Source: an uncultured Eubacteriales bacterium (GTDB taxonomy: Bacteria; Bacillota; Clostridia; Oscillospirales; Oscillospiraceae). Taken from it: a DNA stretch of 48,509 bases. The DNA lies in NCBI GenBank assembly GCA_905205195.1, contig CAJLCS010000004.1, positions 1-48,509 of the forward strand, read 5' to 3'. The notes below the pieces were generated by a model. That model saw only the letters and a program-made list of their open reading frames with translations, searched no databases and had not been told where the DNA came from. The stretch's first letter is position 1; the number at the start of each line of letters is the position of its first letter. The translations under genes were made by a program, and so were the position numbers. Positions 8,453 through 17,968 of this stretch are shown here, one piece after another.

Positions 8453-8498
8453 AAAAAATACAAAATCCGCACCGCGAACTTTCATTTCGCGGTGCGGA
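8453..8498 (-). terminator. Rho-independent terminator of the ArsR-type pseudogene
   Basis: A 13-bp stem (TCCGCACCGCGAA, 8466-8478, with its complement at 8486-8498) is followed on the minus strand by a T-rich tract (complement of the A run at 8453-8463). It isolates the regulator transcript from the subtilase. Confidence 0.75.
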
Positions 8499-8511
8499 AG
8501 TTTTCCGTTGC

Positions 8512-9023
8512 TCAGGATAGCGATTCCCGGGTGAAGTCCAGCAGATTCTGCAGCGTCTCCCGGTTCATCCGGTAATACACCCGGCTTTCGCTGCGGCGGG
8601 TGTGGACCAGCCCGGCATCCTGCAAAATCGCCATGTGCCGGGATTGGTCGATCAGCTCCGGCGGCTGCCCCTCCCCCTGCCAGGGGCGGTTTCCCAGTCC
8701 GCCGCGGTAATGTCCAGGAAGGAATACACCAGCAGCTTGGCCAGGCACAGGTTCTGCCACTTGTTTTCCGTCTCCCAGCGGCGGAAAAAGTGGAGAATCC
8801 GGGGATCCTCCCGGTCCACATCCCGGCAGACCTCCTCCATCAGGCTGTCCTGCATCCGGGTCAGTTCCCCGAGCCGGTGCTGCTGGTCCGGGGTGCTGCG
8901 CTGGGCCGCCTTCGCCAGAAACCGGCTCCGGCGCTCGGCCTGCCATGTCTCGTTGACATACTGATACAGCGCCTCCAGCGTCTCGTATAAAATCACCGGC
9001 CGGTGAAGAACCGTCGTGGCCAT
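8512..9023 (-). pseudogene. ArsR-type winged-helix regulator, broken by deletion and frameshift
   Basis: The reading frame from the ATG at 9023 (GGAGGG 5 nt upstream) gives MATTVLHRP and about 115 helical residues up to YSFLDITAADWETA, then leaves its family pattern and stops near 8652. In another frame the last about 50 residues (PPELIDQSRHMAILQDAGL, TRRSESRVYYRMN) are the recognition helix and wing of an ArsR-type DNA-binding domain. The first helices of that domain and the middle of the protein are absent, so a deletion in the GC-rich stretch near 8670-8695 plus a frame change is inferred. Promoter and terminator are still intact, so decay may be recent. It probably controlled the subtilase gene. 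Confidence 0.75.
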
Positions 9024-9053
9024 GAACGCCCTCCTTCGTATCATTTTTCTTCC

Positions 9054-9082
9054 ATTATACTCCCCCGCCGCCGGTTTGGCAA
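9054..9082 (-). promoter_or_regulatory. Promoter of the ArsR-type pseudogene
   Basis: Minus strand TTGCCA (9082-9077), 17-nt spacer, TATAAT (9059-9054), about 30 nt before the start codon. Confidence 0.65.
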
Positions 9083-9093
9083 CCGTTCCGGCC

Positions 9094-9123
9094 GAAAAAG
9101 CCCTGCCGCGGAAGCGGCAGGGC
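9094..9123 (-). terminator. Terminator of the solute-binding lipoprotein gene
   Basis: GCCCTGCCGC and GCGGCAGGGC form a 10-bp stem with a 4-nt loop, followed on the minus strand by TTTTT. It starts 17 nt past the stop. Confidence 0.88.
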
Positions 9124-9140
9124 CAGATCGGAGAAAATGC

Positions 9141-10631
9141 TTATTTCACGAAGTCGTCCAGCAGCTGCTGCACGTTGGCCTGGCAGGTATCCATCAGGGC
9201 CTGCACGTCGGCGTTCTGGGGATCGGTCATAATGGCCTGGATGACGGCGGTCAGCTCCCGGTACAGGTTCTGGGTGTCGCCCTCTTCCTCGACGCGCAGG
9301 GCGCCGGCCTTCTGCACATCCTCATAGAACTTGGCAAACTGCTTGTCGTAGTCGATATTGGTCTGATAATTCTTGATCATCTCGGCCTTGGTATCGGTGA
9401 CGGAGGAGGTGTAGATGGGGAAGTCGGGCAGGTTGATGCCGTTCTTCTCCAGCGTCTCGTTCCAGCCCTTTTCCCAGTCGGTCTTCATGTCGTCGGTGAC
9501 CTCGTCGGACCAGGTGCCGTAGTGCATCAGGTACTCCAGCGCGGCGACGACCTGATCATCGGTAGCAGAGGGGGAGAACCAGTAGCCTTCGCCGCCGGTC
9601 AGGTTGATCTTGGTGCCGGTAGGACCGGCGGGGATGGAGATTTCGTACACCATGTCGGCAGGGATGCCGTCCTTGTCGCTGCGGGACAGGCTTCCCACGG
9701 TGCCGGAGTGGCCGAAGGTCATGGCGGCGTTGCCGGCCTTCAGGTGGCTGCGGGTAGCTTCGAAGTTATCCACGCAGGGATCGCCGAACAGGGTGCCGGA
9801 CAGGGCCAGTTCCTTATAGTAGTTCATGGCCGCCACGGCTTCGGGGGAATTGACCTGGGCGGTGTAGGTGCCGTCGGCATTGGGGACAACCAGGTCCGCG
9901 CCGAAGTTCCACGCCACGTTGGTGAAGAACCAGCCACCCATGTTGTCGCAGGCCGTCATGGCAAAGCCACCCTTGCCGGTCTTGTCGTGGATGATCTTGG
10001 AGTATTCCAGCACCTCGTCCCAGGTGGTGGGCAGCTTGGGGGTGCCGTCGTCATTCACCAGACCCGCATCCAGGAAAACCTGGGCGTTGCAGGCGATGGA
10101 CAGAGCGTAAGCGGAGGTGGGCAGACCGTACAGCTTGCCGTCGGCATCCTTCCAGATGTCCAGCAGCGCCGGGTTGAAGTTGTCCATATTGATGCCGACC
10201 TGCTTGACCTGCTCGGTGATGTCACGGCCCCAGCCGTTGTTGATCAGCTTGGTAGGCTCGGTGGCGGCGATGGTGAAGGTGGTGGGCAGCTGGCCGCCTT
10301 CGAACATGGCGCCCACGGACTTGTAGTCGTAGGTGAACTTCTCGAAGGTCACGGTGTTGCCGGTGTCGGCCAGATATTCGGCAATCTGATCCTGCTGGTT
10401 CTTGACCTGGGTCTCGTTGCCCGCGTCAGCCAGGCCGGAACTGGTCCAGGAAATGCCGTGGATGGTGCCGTACTTGTAGTTGGTAGCTTCCTCGGTACCC
10501 TTGGTGGTGTCGGGTGCCTTGGTTTCATTGCCCTTGGTGGTGCTGGGCGTGCCGTTGCCGCCGCAGCCTGCGATGAGGCCGACGATCAGCGTCAGCGCCA
10601 GGATAATGCTGAGAATGCGCGTCTTCTTCAT
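9141..10631 (-). CDS. ABC-transporter substrate-binding lipoprotein (sugar type)
   Basis: 496 residues from the ATG at 10631. The N terminus MKKTRILSIILALTLIVGL is a lipoprotein signal with the lipobox LIAGC (Cys23), followed by a low-complexity Thr/Lys-rich tether and a family-1 extracellular solute-binding fold (YGLPTSAYALSIACN, PTTWDEVLEYSKII, GNAAMTFGHSG). Such proteins sit on the outer face of the membrane and pass sugars to an ABC permease. No permease or ATPase gene is adjacent: the gene has its own promoter and terminator, so it is an orphan. The open frame extends upstream through the promoter, which rules out the longer start. The ligand cannot be told from sequence alone. Confidence 0.9.
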   Translation of the reverse strand: MKKTRILSIILALTLIVGLIAGCGGNGTPSTTKGNETKAPDTTKGTEEATNYKYGTIHGISWTSSGLADAGNETQVKNQQDQIAEYLADTGNTVTFEKFTYDYKSVGAMFEGGQLPTTFTIAATEPTKLINNGWGRDITEQVKQVGINMDNFNPALLDIWKDADGKLYGLPTSAYALSIACNAQVFLDAGLVNDDGTPKLPTTWDEVLEYSKIIHDKTGKGGFAMTACDNMGGWFFTNVAWNFGADLVVPNADGTYTAQVNSPEAVAAMNYYKELALSGTLFGDPCVDNFEATRSHLKAGNAAMTFGHSGTVGSLSRSDKDGIPADMVYEISIPAGPTGTKINLTGGEGYWFSPSATDDQVVAALEYLMHYGTWSDEVTDDMKTDWEKGWNETLEKNGINLPDFPIYTSSVTDTKAEMIKNYQTNIDYDKQFAKFYEDVQKAGALRVEEEGDTQNLYRELTAVIQAIMTDPQNADVQALMDTCQANVQQLLDDFVK

Positions 10632-10695
10632 TGGGTCTACCTTGCTTTCTTCAATTTTACAGGCGTCCGAATTTCCGTCGCTCTGCATGTACCGG

Positions 10696-10724
10696 ATTAT
10701 AGCACTGCGTCCCCTTTTTGTAAA
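10696..10724 (-). promoter_or_regulatory. Promoter of the solute-binding protein gene
   Basis: Minus strand TTTACA (10724-10719), 17-nt spacer, TATAAT (10701-10696); about 65 nt before the ATG. Near-consensus, so strong expression is expected. Confidence 0.82.
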
Positions 10725-10746
10725 TATCGCATAATTCACCAAAATA

Positions 10747-10756
10747 CCCCCCCCCC
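10747..10756. repeat. Homopolymeric C10 tract
   Basis: Ten consecutive C on the plus strand, 22 nt upstream of the -35 box of the solute-binding protein promoter. Such tracts are prone to slippage. Confidence 0.9.
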
Positions 10757-10842
10757 TGTTTGTGCATTTTGAATAAGTTTGAACTTTTTTTGAATAAAAA
10801 TTTAACTGCTGCCAATCCGGATATTGGCCGCAAACAGAAAAC

Positions 10843-10888
10843 GCGGCAGGAGAAAAGCGGGCGTTTGCCGCCTTTCCTTCCCTGCCGC
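10843..10888 (-). terminator. Probable terminator after the small membrane protein gene
   Basis: GCGGCAGG (10843-10850) pairs with CCTGCCGC (10881-10888), and the enclosed sequence can form an inner GC hairpin. The minus-strand RNA continues with GTTTTCTGTTT. Between 10632 and 10929 there is no gene; this hairpin, the C tract and the promoter are all that is seen. Confidence 0.45.
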
Positions 10889-10929
10889 AGAAGTTTTCTT
10901 CTGATTTTTTCTGGAAATGCCCGTTTTCC

Positions 10930-11193
10930 CTACAGGAGCCGGACTGCCTGCATCGCCGTCATAACGCCGAGGCCGATTGCCGCCCCAAGACGCCAGAATT
11001 CAGTGGTCCGCCGGTCCTTGGGCAGCGCAAAATAGCCCGCCAGCAGGCCCACCGTCAGCGAAAGCACGCAAAGCAGCATCAGAATCCGGGATGCCGCCTG
11101 ATTGACCTGGGTCGCAGGCCGGGCCACGCACACCAGAATTCCTGCGGCGCACAGCGCCGTCAGGCCGTAGCAAATCCATTTGAGCGTTTTCAT
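10930..11193 (-). CDS. Small integral membrane protein, unknown function
   Basis: 87 residues, mostly hydrophobic, with about three predicted membrane segments (roughly 5-23, 36-56 and 69-85) and a short charged loop PKDRRTTEFWR. No family recognised. It is supported as a real gene by an AAGGGGG ribosome site 7 nt before the ATG, a promoter with 17-nt spacing, and a hairpin after the stop. It is divergent from the response regulator gene, with the two promoters back to back, so it may be a target or partner of the two-component system (inference). Confidence 0.62.
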   Translation of the reverse strand: MKTLKWICYGLTALCAAGILVCVARPATQVNQAASRILMLLCVLSLTVGLLAGYFALPKDRRTTEFWRLGAAIGLGVMTAMQAVRLL

Positions 11194-11216
11194 GGGATCG
11201 CCCCCTTTTCCGCCCT

Positions 11217-11245
11217 ATCATAGCAGATTCCGACGCCCGGCGCAA
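11217..11245 (-). promoter_or_regulatory. Promoter of the small membrane protein gene
   Basis: Minus strand TTGCGC (11245-11240), 17-nt spacer, TATGAT (11222-11217), about 24 nt before the ATG. Confidence 0.6.
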
Positions 11246-11259
11246 GGCGGTTAATGGCT

Positions 11260-11306
11260 TCTTAAGGAATCCACCTCTTTCATCTTAAAAAGGAACCTGT
11301 TATAAT
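11260..11306 (+). promoter_or_regulatory. Promoter of the two-component operon with TCTTAA direct repeats
   Basis: TTTCAT (11278-11283), 17-nt spacer, TATAAT (11301-11306). Two TCTTAA repeats (11260-11265 and 11283-11288, 23 nt apart), each followed by a purine-rich GGA, lie upstream of and across the spacer. They could be sites for the encoded OmpR-type regulator (inference). Confidence 0.6.
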
Positions 11307-11338
11307 AGGCTCAAACTCAGGAAAGAAGGCCCCTGCCC

Positions 11339-12036
<698 letters not shown>

Positions 12037-12040
<4 letters not shown>

Positions 12041-14028
12041 GTCGTTCCGTCGCCGCCAAAGCCGCCGCTTTTCTGGCTGCCGTCCTGCTTCTGACCGTCC
12101 TGCTGAGCTGCGGAGCCGCATTCGTCTATCTCAGTACCAACGGCCTGTATCAGAGCGCGCCGGAGAATCTGCAGGAAAACCGGAGTCAGCAGGAGGTCGC
12201 CAACGCCGCCAACACCGCCGCCCGACGCTACGGCCTGACCCATCTGGCCCAGGGACCGGAGGAGGTCCTCGGCTCTTCCGACTTTCTGTCCCTGTACTAC
12301 GGCATTCTTGAAAACATCGGCTCCTGCGGCAGCGCCTACTATACCGAGATCCGCAGCACCGACGGCACCGTGCTGGAATCCAACCTGTCCCAGGCGCCCA
12401 CCGGCGACAGCAGTCTGGTCCGCGCCACGCGGACCGTCTCCGCCGTTTATCCCGTCGTCGTGGAAGGCTCCGCCGAGGACACTGATGCCGACGCCCCCGC
12501 CGACTGTCTGGACATCTTCACGTTTTACCTGGGCCAGACAGGCCGGCCGTACACCGTCTATCTGGCGGTAGGGCCGGAATACGACGTCACCGTGGCGCTG
12601 ATTCCCTCCGAGCAGAACACCAACATCACCCAGACGCAGCAGCTTCTCTATCCCCGCCGCTACGGCGTCATCGTGCTGGCCGCCGTCAGCGCCCTGGCGC
12701 TGATTGCCGACTGCGTCTACCTGTGCTGGGTATCCGGCCGGCTGCCGGACGGTACGGTCCGGCCCGGCGGCGTCAACCGGCTGCCGCTGGACGTGCATCT
12801 TCTGGCCGATCTTGTCGCCTGGATGCTGATGTGGGGCGTGCTGGAAACCGTCTACCGGGACTGGGTGTATCAGCCGGAGCTTCTTCTGGTGGCGCTGGCC
12901 GTGCTGCTCGTCTCCGCGGCGCTGGCCGTCGCCTTCCTGTGCGGGCTTTCCGCCCAGCTCAAGGCTGGGAAGGGCCGCTGGTGGCGGAGCAGCCTCGCCG
13001 GGCGCGTGCTTCTGCTGGTCGGCAAGGGCACCCGGGCATTTCTCCGGAAGCTGCCGGTAATCTGGCGGTATGTGCTGCTGACCCTGGGGCTTCTGCTGCT
13101 GGAGGTCATGGGCGCGCTGGCCTCCGACAACTGGCGGCGCTGGCCCCTGTTTCTGACCACCGGCATCTGCCTGTCCATGCTGGCCTACCTGGGCTACGAG
13201 CTGGGAACGCTGTACGCCGGGGTCCAGGCCATGGCCCGGGGCAATTTACAGCAGAAGGTGCCCACCGGCCATCTGGTCGGGGCTTGCCGGGACTTTGCAA
13301 ACAGCCTCAACGCCGTGGCCGACGTGGCCGTGGTGGCCGCCCGGAACCAGATGAAGTCCGAGCGGATGAAAACCGAGCTGATTACCAACGTCTCCCACGA
13401 CATCAAAACGCCGCTGACCTCCATCATCAACTTTGTGGATCTGCTGCAAAAGCCCCACACGCCGGAGGAGGAAGCCCAGTATCTGGACGTGCTCAGCCGC
13501 CAGTCCCTGCGGCTCAAGCGACTCATTGAGGACCTGATGGAGCTGAGCAAGGCGTCCTCCGGGAACATTTCCGCCAACATCGTCACCATGGACGCCACGG
13601 AAATGGTCAGCCAGGCCCTGGGCGAGTTTACCGATAAGCTCACCGCCGCCACCCTGACGCCGGTGTTCCGTCCGCCGGAAACACCCACGCCCATCCTGGC
13701 CGACGGGCGGCTGGCATGGCGGGTGCTGTCGAATCTGCTGTCCAACGCGGTGAAGTACTCCATGCCCGGCACCCGGCTGTATGTGGATGTGGTGCCCCTG
13801 CCGGGGAAGGTGCTGGTTTCCATGAAAAACATCTCCCGGCAGCCGCTGAATCTCCGGCCGGAGGAGCTGCTGGAGCGGTTCGTCCGGGGCGACGTCTCCC
13901 GCAACACCGAAGGCAGCGGTCTTGGGCTGAACATTGCCCGGAGCCTGATGGAGGTCCAGCACGGCCAGCTTCAGCTGCTGGTGGACGGGGACCTGTTCAA
14001 GGTCACCCTGCTGTTCCCCGCGCCGTAA
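12037..14028 (+). CDS. Membrane sensor histidine kinase
   Basis: 663 residues. One N-terminal membrane helix, an extracytoplasmic region of about 160 residues, then a multi-pass block (about residues 205-400), and a cytoplasmic kinase with the H box NVSHDIKTPLTS (His454), N box NLLSNAVKYS and G2/F box ERFVRGDVSRNTEGSGLGLNIA. The usual DxGxG loop is replaced by a KNIS-type segment, which is normal in this Bacillota subgroup, so no defect is inferred. It phosphorylates the response regulator encoded just before it. The extra central membrane block is larger than in simple two-helix kinases and may sense a membrane-associated signal. Confidence 0.93.
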
Positions 14029-14034
14029 CTACAG

Positions 14035-14070
14035 AAACCGTCCCGTTCCAACCGGAACGGGACGGTTTTT
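14035..14070. terminator. Bidirectional terminator between the kinase and tldE genes
   Basis: AAACCGTCCCGTTCC and its complement flank an AACC loop, with T tracts on both strands (TTTTT on plus; AAA on the other flank). It serves two convergent transcripts. Confidence 0.9.
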
Positions 14071-14083
14071 ATCCGAAAATGGT

Positions 14084-15370
14084 TTATACGGTGCCTGCCA
14101 CCTTGACGCCGGGCAGGGACACGGCATAGGGGCCGTGGTAGTTCTCGCTGTCGTACTTCTCCAGAGAGAACACCATTTTTCCGCCGCAGTCGGCGATGCT
14201 GCCGTTGATGGAGCCGCCGGTGACCAGATGGGTTTCCTTCCCGTCAAACCAGTAGGCCAGCCGGATCTCGCCGCCGAAATGGCCGGTGAAGCTGTTCATC
14301 TGGAAGTCGGAGAAGCACACCGGGTACAGGTAAGGCTTCTTCTTCATGTCCGCGAAGGGCACCGTGCCGTTGTCGCAGTACACGGCCCGATAGTCGCCGG
14401 TGGCCGGAATGCCCAGATAGGACGACAGCCGGGCGCCGCCGTGGAGCAGGCACACCTTGCCGTCCTCCAGCAGCTTCCGGTCCTTCATGGGAATGCCCTC
14501 GCCGCTGTAGGGCACCGTGGCGTGGAGCGTCAGGTTCAGGGCCTCGCCGCCCTCCCGGTCCGGATGGACCTCGGTGCCCACCTTCCAGTCGGAATAGCCG
14601 GGGTACACCATGGCCACATGGGTCCGCTCCGTGTAGTAGTCCATGATTTCCGCCAGATGCTTGTCGGACAGAATCACGTCGTAGGTACCGGTGGGCAGCA
14701 CGGGCTTTGCCACCGCCCGGTCGCTCATCCGATGCAGGGCCGTCCGGGCCAGCTCCGTCAGCGATGCGGTGTCCAGCTTGTCGTAGGCGAAGTTGTGGTA
14801 CATTTCCACGTCCTCCGGCTCCTTGCACTGGGTGACGAATTCACCACGGACGCCGTATTTCGTGTAGCACACGTCCGTGCCCTTGGAGGTCAGCAGACGG
14901 GTGGTGGACTTGGTGGCAAAAATCTCCGCCGAATTGAGAAACGAGGTCTTTTCCGTATCCGCGGCGAACAGGGCCTCGGCCATCTTCATGGCCGTCTGCT
15001 CCACCGTCAGCGCCGTCAGGTCGCTTTCCATGACCATGGGGTCGCAGACCTGCTTCTCTGGCAGCTCGTAGGCGGGGTTCGCCACGAAGGACGCGGCAAA
15101 ATAAGTGTCGCGGATGGTCTGCCGGATGTCCTCCTCGGACTGGGCGGGAATGATCACCGCCTCCGACGCGCCCAGCATGGGCTTGCCGTCCTTCTCAAAG
15201 GGCCGGTACACCGTCACCGGGTACTTCACCGTCTGCTTCATCCGCCGCATATCCAGATCCTTCCGGATGAAAAACAGCTCCGCGCTGGAAACCTCCTGCC
15301 GGCTGATGCTCCAGACCGTCACGCCTTCCTCCGCCAGCACCCGGCGGATCGTATTCAGTAATTCACTCAT
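14084..15370 (-). CDS. TldE/PmbA-family protein
   Basis: 428 residues of the TldD/PmbA (U62) family. It lacks the HExxxH metal motif of its partner, as expected of the TldE/PmbA subunit that forms a heterodimeric protease with TldD. The C-terminal segment FQMNSFTGHFGGEIRLAYW resembles the family's conserved end. It starts 11 nt after the TldD stop, and both run from one promoter. The pair degrades unfolded peptides or matures ribosomally made peptides in other bacteria; no precursor peptide gene is visible here, so the substrate is unknown. Confidence 0.85.
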   Translation of the reverse strand: MSELLNTIRRVLAEEGVTVWSISRQEVSSAELFFIRKDLDMRRMKQTVKYPVTVYRPFEKDGKPMLGASEAVIIPAQSEEDIRQTIRDTYFAASFVANPAYELPEKQVCDPMVMESDLTALTVEQTAMKMAEALFAADTEKTSFLNSAEIFATKSTTRLLTSKGTDVCYTKYGVRGEFVTQCKEPEDVEMYHNFAYDKLDTASLTELARTALHRMSDRAVAKPVLPTGTYDVILSDKHLAEIMDYYTERTHVAMVYPGYSDWKVGTEVHPDREGGEALNLTLHATVPYSGEGIPMKDRKLLEDGKVCLLHGGARLSSYLGIPATGDYRAVYCDNGTVPFADMKKKPYLYPVCFSDFQMNSFTGHFGGEIRLAYWFDGKETHLVTGGSINGSIADCGGKMVFSLEKYDSENYHGPYAVSLPGVKVAGTV

Positions 15371-15381
15371 TGTCGTTCACC

Positions 15382-16812
15382 TCATCCCAGCCGGATGTTG
15401 GCCTTGATATAGGGGCCGCCATCGGAAACCTTGACCCATTCCTTATAGCCCTTGCCGCAGGCGCCGCTGCCGCCCAGCGCCAGGCCGTCGCTGACCATGG
15501 TGATGGACTTGAGCAGGTCCGGCACATAGCCGGTCAGCACGATGGGCGAGAAAATCCGCCCGGTGAGCTTGCCGTCCCGGATCTCCCGGGCGATGCTCAC
15601 CATGCACTGGATACCCCAGTTCTTGGGGTCCTCCATGCCGGAGCTGGGCTGCTCCAGCAGCATACCGTACTTCACGGAGGCGATCATATCCTCCACCTTG
15701 TCCTTGCCCGGCTCAAAATAGGTGTTGGTCATCCGGGTGTAGGCCTTGCGCTCGTAGCTCTCCCGGCGGCCGTTGCCGGTAGGCTCGGTGCCCAGATGCA
15801 TGGCCGACTGGGCGTCGCTGATGCCCGCCTTCAGGATGCCGCGGTCGATGATCACGGTGTCGTGGGACAGGGTGCCCTCGTCGTCAAAGAAATAGGTGGC
15901 CACTTCGTTCACCGCGCAGCCGTCGTGCATGGTAATCAGCTCCGAGGCCACGGGCTTACCCACATAATGCCGGGCCATGGCCCGATCCTTCACGAACATA
16001 TCCATTTCCACGCCGTGGCCGAAGGCCTCGTGGACGATCATGCCCGTCACGTCCGGGTCGCAGATGCACTCGTAGGTGCCCGGCTCCATGGGCTGGGCGT
16101 CCAGCAGCTCCACCGCCGTTTTGGCCACGTCGCCGCTGCGCTGCTCCATGGTATCCAGCAACTCCGCGCCGCCCAGATTGGAAAAGCCCCGGTAGGACGT
16201 TTCCGTCCGGCCGTTCCGGCCCGCAATGGCCGCCACGTTGCCGGTGGTCCACAGGACGGACTGCTCCATTTCCCGATGGGCGGACAAAAACAGCTTATGA
16301 TATTCCTGATATTCCAGCCCCGCCATGGCGTCCAGCAACTCCGGCTGACCCGCCAGCGTCTTTTCCCGCAGGGCCGTCAGCCGGGCCACGATCTGCTCGT
16401 CGCCCAGGTCCCGGGGATGAATCTCGTAGGACGTGGCCTTACGGAAGCTGCACGGCTCGTCGGCCAGCATCCGGTAGGTGCTCTCCTGCAGGCCCTCTGG
16501 CAGTGCCTGGGCCAGCGGAACCAGACGCTTTTCGATTTCCTCCGCAATGGACGCCGCATTCTGCTCGGTCAGATCATTGGTGCTGTATTCGGCATAGCCC
16601 CGGCCGTCGTACACCTTCACCACCATGCCCTTACCGCCGAACATGGTGCTCTGGGCCACGGAAATACCGCTGCGGGCCACGCGATAGCGTTTGCCGCCGC
16701 AGTCCGTCAGCAGAACGGAAACGTATCGGTATTTTTCCAGCAGCCGGTCCAGCAGCTGCCGGGCGGCCTGCTTTTTCTGTGCAATGTAAGCGCTGTGCTT
16801 TACTTGCTGCAT
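15382..16812 (-). CDS. tldD: TldD-family metalloprotease
   Basis: 476 residues with the catalytic zinc motif HEAFGHGVE (HExxxH, residues 261-266), the SGISVAQSTMFGGKGMVVKVYDG N-terminal pattern and the GSGACGKG glycine-rich end of the family. TldD supplies the active site of the TldD/TldE heterodimer. The frame is open 14 codons further upstream, but the ATG at 16812-16810 has AAGGAGG 10 nt before it. It is read from a consensus promoter that is back to back with the polysaccharide operon promoter. Confidence 0.9.
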   Translation of the reverse strand: MQQVKHSAYIAQKKQAARQLLDRLLEKYRYVSVLLTDCGGKRYRVARSGISVAQSTMFGGKGMVVKVYDGRGYAEYSTNDLTEQNAASIAEEIEKRLVPLAQALPEGLQESTYRMLADEPCSFRKATSYEIHPRDLGDEQIVARLTALREKTLAGQPELLDAMAGLEYQEYHKLFLSAHREMEQSVLWTTGNVAAIAGRNGRTETSYRGFSNLGGAELLDTMEQRSGDVAKTAVELLDAQPMEPGTYECICDPDVTGMIVHEAFGHGVEMDMFVKDRAMARHYVGKPVASELITMHDGCAVNEVATYFFDDEGTLSHDTVIIDRGILKAGISDAQSAMHLGTEPTGNGRRESYERKAYTRMTNTYFEPGKDKVEDMIASVKYGMLLEQPSSGMEDPKNWGIQCMVSIAREIRDGKLTGRIFSPIVLTGYVPDLLKSITMVSDGLALGGSGACGKGYKEWVKVSDGGPYIKANIRLG

Positions 16813-16878
16813 ATGCAGTTGTCCTCCTTTTTCCCGGCCGGTGCACACACGCAATGCCGATCGGGTCGATTTGTTTCC

Positions 16879-16907
16879 ATTTTACTCCTGTCAGCGACAA
16901 ATGTCAA
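16879..16907 (-). promoter_or_regulatory. Promoter of tldD-tldE
   Basis: Minus strand TTGACA (16907-16902), 17-nt spacer, TAAAAT (16884-16879). Confidence 0.85.
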
Positions 16908-16956
16908 CGAAAAGCGCCTGTTTCGGCTGTAGAATTTCACATGATTTGATAATTTA

Positions 16957-16985
16957 TTGACAAAGTGGGTATAGGCTGGTACAAT
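16957..16985 (+). promoter_or_regulatory. Main promoter of the polysaccharide operon
   Basis: TTGACA (16957-16962), 17-nt spacer, TACAAT (16980-16985). It is followed by a leader of about 65 nt. No other strong promoter is seen until about 32.6 kb, so it may drive 13 or more genes. Confidence 0.88.
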
Positions 16986-16997
16986 ATAAGCGTAATC

Positions 16998-17029
16998 GTG
17001 CGCCGTCCTGCCGATTCTCTGCGGCGCAC
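16998..17029 (+). promoter_or_regulatory. Leader hairpin upstream of rmlA
   Basis: GTGCGCCG (16998-17005) and CGGCGCAC (17022-17029) form an 8-bp stem in the operon leader, with no U tract after it. It may stabilise the long mRNA; no riboswitch class is recognised. Confidence 0.4.
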
Positions 17030-17058
17030 CTTCGCAAAAAGCCCAAGGAGAGATGATT

Positions 17059-17955
17059 ATGAAAGGTATTATCCTCGCGGGAGGCTCCGGCACGCGCCTG
17101 TATCCCCTGACCCGCGTCACCTCGAAGCAGCTTTTGCCCGTTTACGACAAGCCCATGATTTATTATCCCATGGCCACGCTGATGAGCGCCGGTATCCGGG
17201 ATATTCTGATTATTTCCACCCCCCAGGACACCCCCCGGTTTAAAGAGCTGCTGGGGGACGGCCGCCAGTTCGGCCTGCATCTGTCCTACGCAATTCAGCC
17301 CGCGCCGGATGGGCTGGCCCAGGCCTTTCTGCTGGGTGAGCAGTTCATCGGCGGCGACACCGTCGCCATGATCCTCGGCGACAACATCTTTGCCGGTCAC
17401 GGCCTGAAAAAGCGGCTCCGCGCCGCCGTGGCCAACGCGGAAAACGACCGGGGCGCCACCATTTTCGGCTATTATGTGGACGATCCGGAGCGGTTCGGCA
17501 TCGTCTCCTTCGACGCGGCCGGGAAAGTCGTCTCCATCGAGGAAAAGCCCGCCCATCCCAAAAGCAATTACTGCGTCACCGGGCTGTACTTTTATGACCG
17601 TCATGTGGTAGAATATGCCAAACGTCTGACCCCCTCCGCCCGGGGAGAGCTGGAAATCACCGATCTCAACCGGATGTATCTGGAGCGGGACAAGCTCAAC
17701 GTGGAGCTGCTGGGGCAGGGCTTTACCTGGCTGGACACCGGCACCCACGAATCGCTGGTGGACGCCACCAATTTCGTCAAGACCATGGAAACCCATCAGC
17801 ACCGCAAGCTGGGCTGTCTGGAGGAAATCGCCTATCTCAACGGCTGGATTACCCGGGAGGAGGTCACGGCCGCCTACGAAGAGCTGAAGCAAAACCAATA
17901 CGGGCAGTACCTCAAGGACGTGCTGGCCGGGAAATTCATCGACACCATACGGTGA
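17059..17955 (+). CDS. rfbA: Glucose-1-phosphate thymidylyltransferase
   Basis: 298 residues, standard RmlA length. It makes dTDP-glucose from dTTP and glucose 1-phosphate, the first step to dTDP-L-rhamnose. The N-terminal nucleotide loop LAGGSGTRLYPLT, the metal and sugar sites AMILGDNIFAGH and VSIEEKP, and WLDTGTHESL are all present. Two in-frame ATGs exist at 17053 and 17059; AAGGAG at 17045-17050 is only 2 nt from the first, so the second is taken. It is the first gene of the polysaccharide operon. Confidence 0.97.
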   Translation: MKGIILAGGSGTRLYPLTRVTSKQLLPVYDKPMIYYPMATLMSAGIRDILIISTPQDTPRFKELLGDGRQFGLHLSYAIQPAPDGLAQAFLLGEQFIGGDTVAMILGDNIFAGHGLKKRLRAAVANAENDRGATIFGYYVDDPERFGIVSFDAAGKVVSIEEKPAHPKSNYCVTGLYFYDRHVVEYAKRLTPSARGELEITDLNRMYLERDKLNVELLGQGFTWLDTGTHESLVDATNFVKTMETHQHRKLGCLEEIAYLNGWITREEVTAAYEELKQNQYGQYLKDVLAGKFIDTIR

Positions 17956-17968
17956 GGAGACATCGCTT

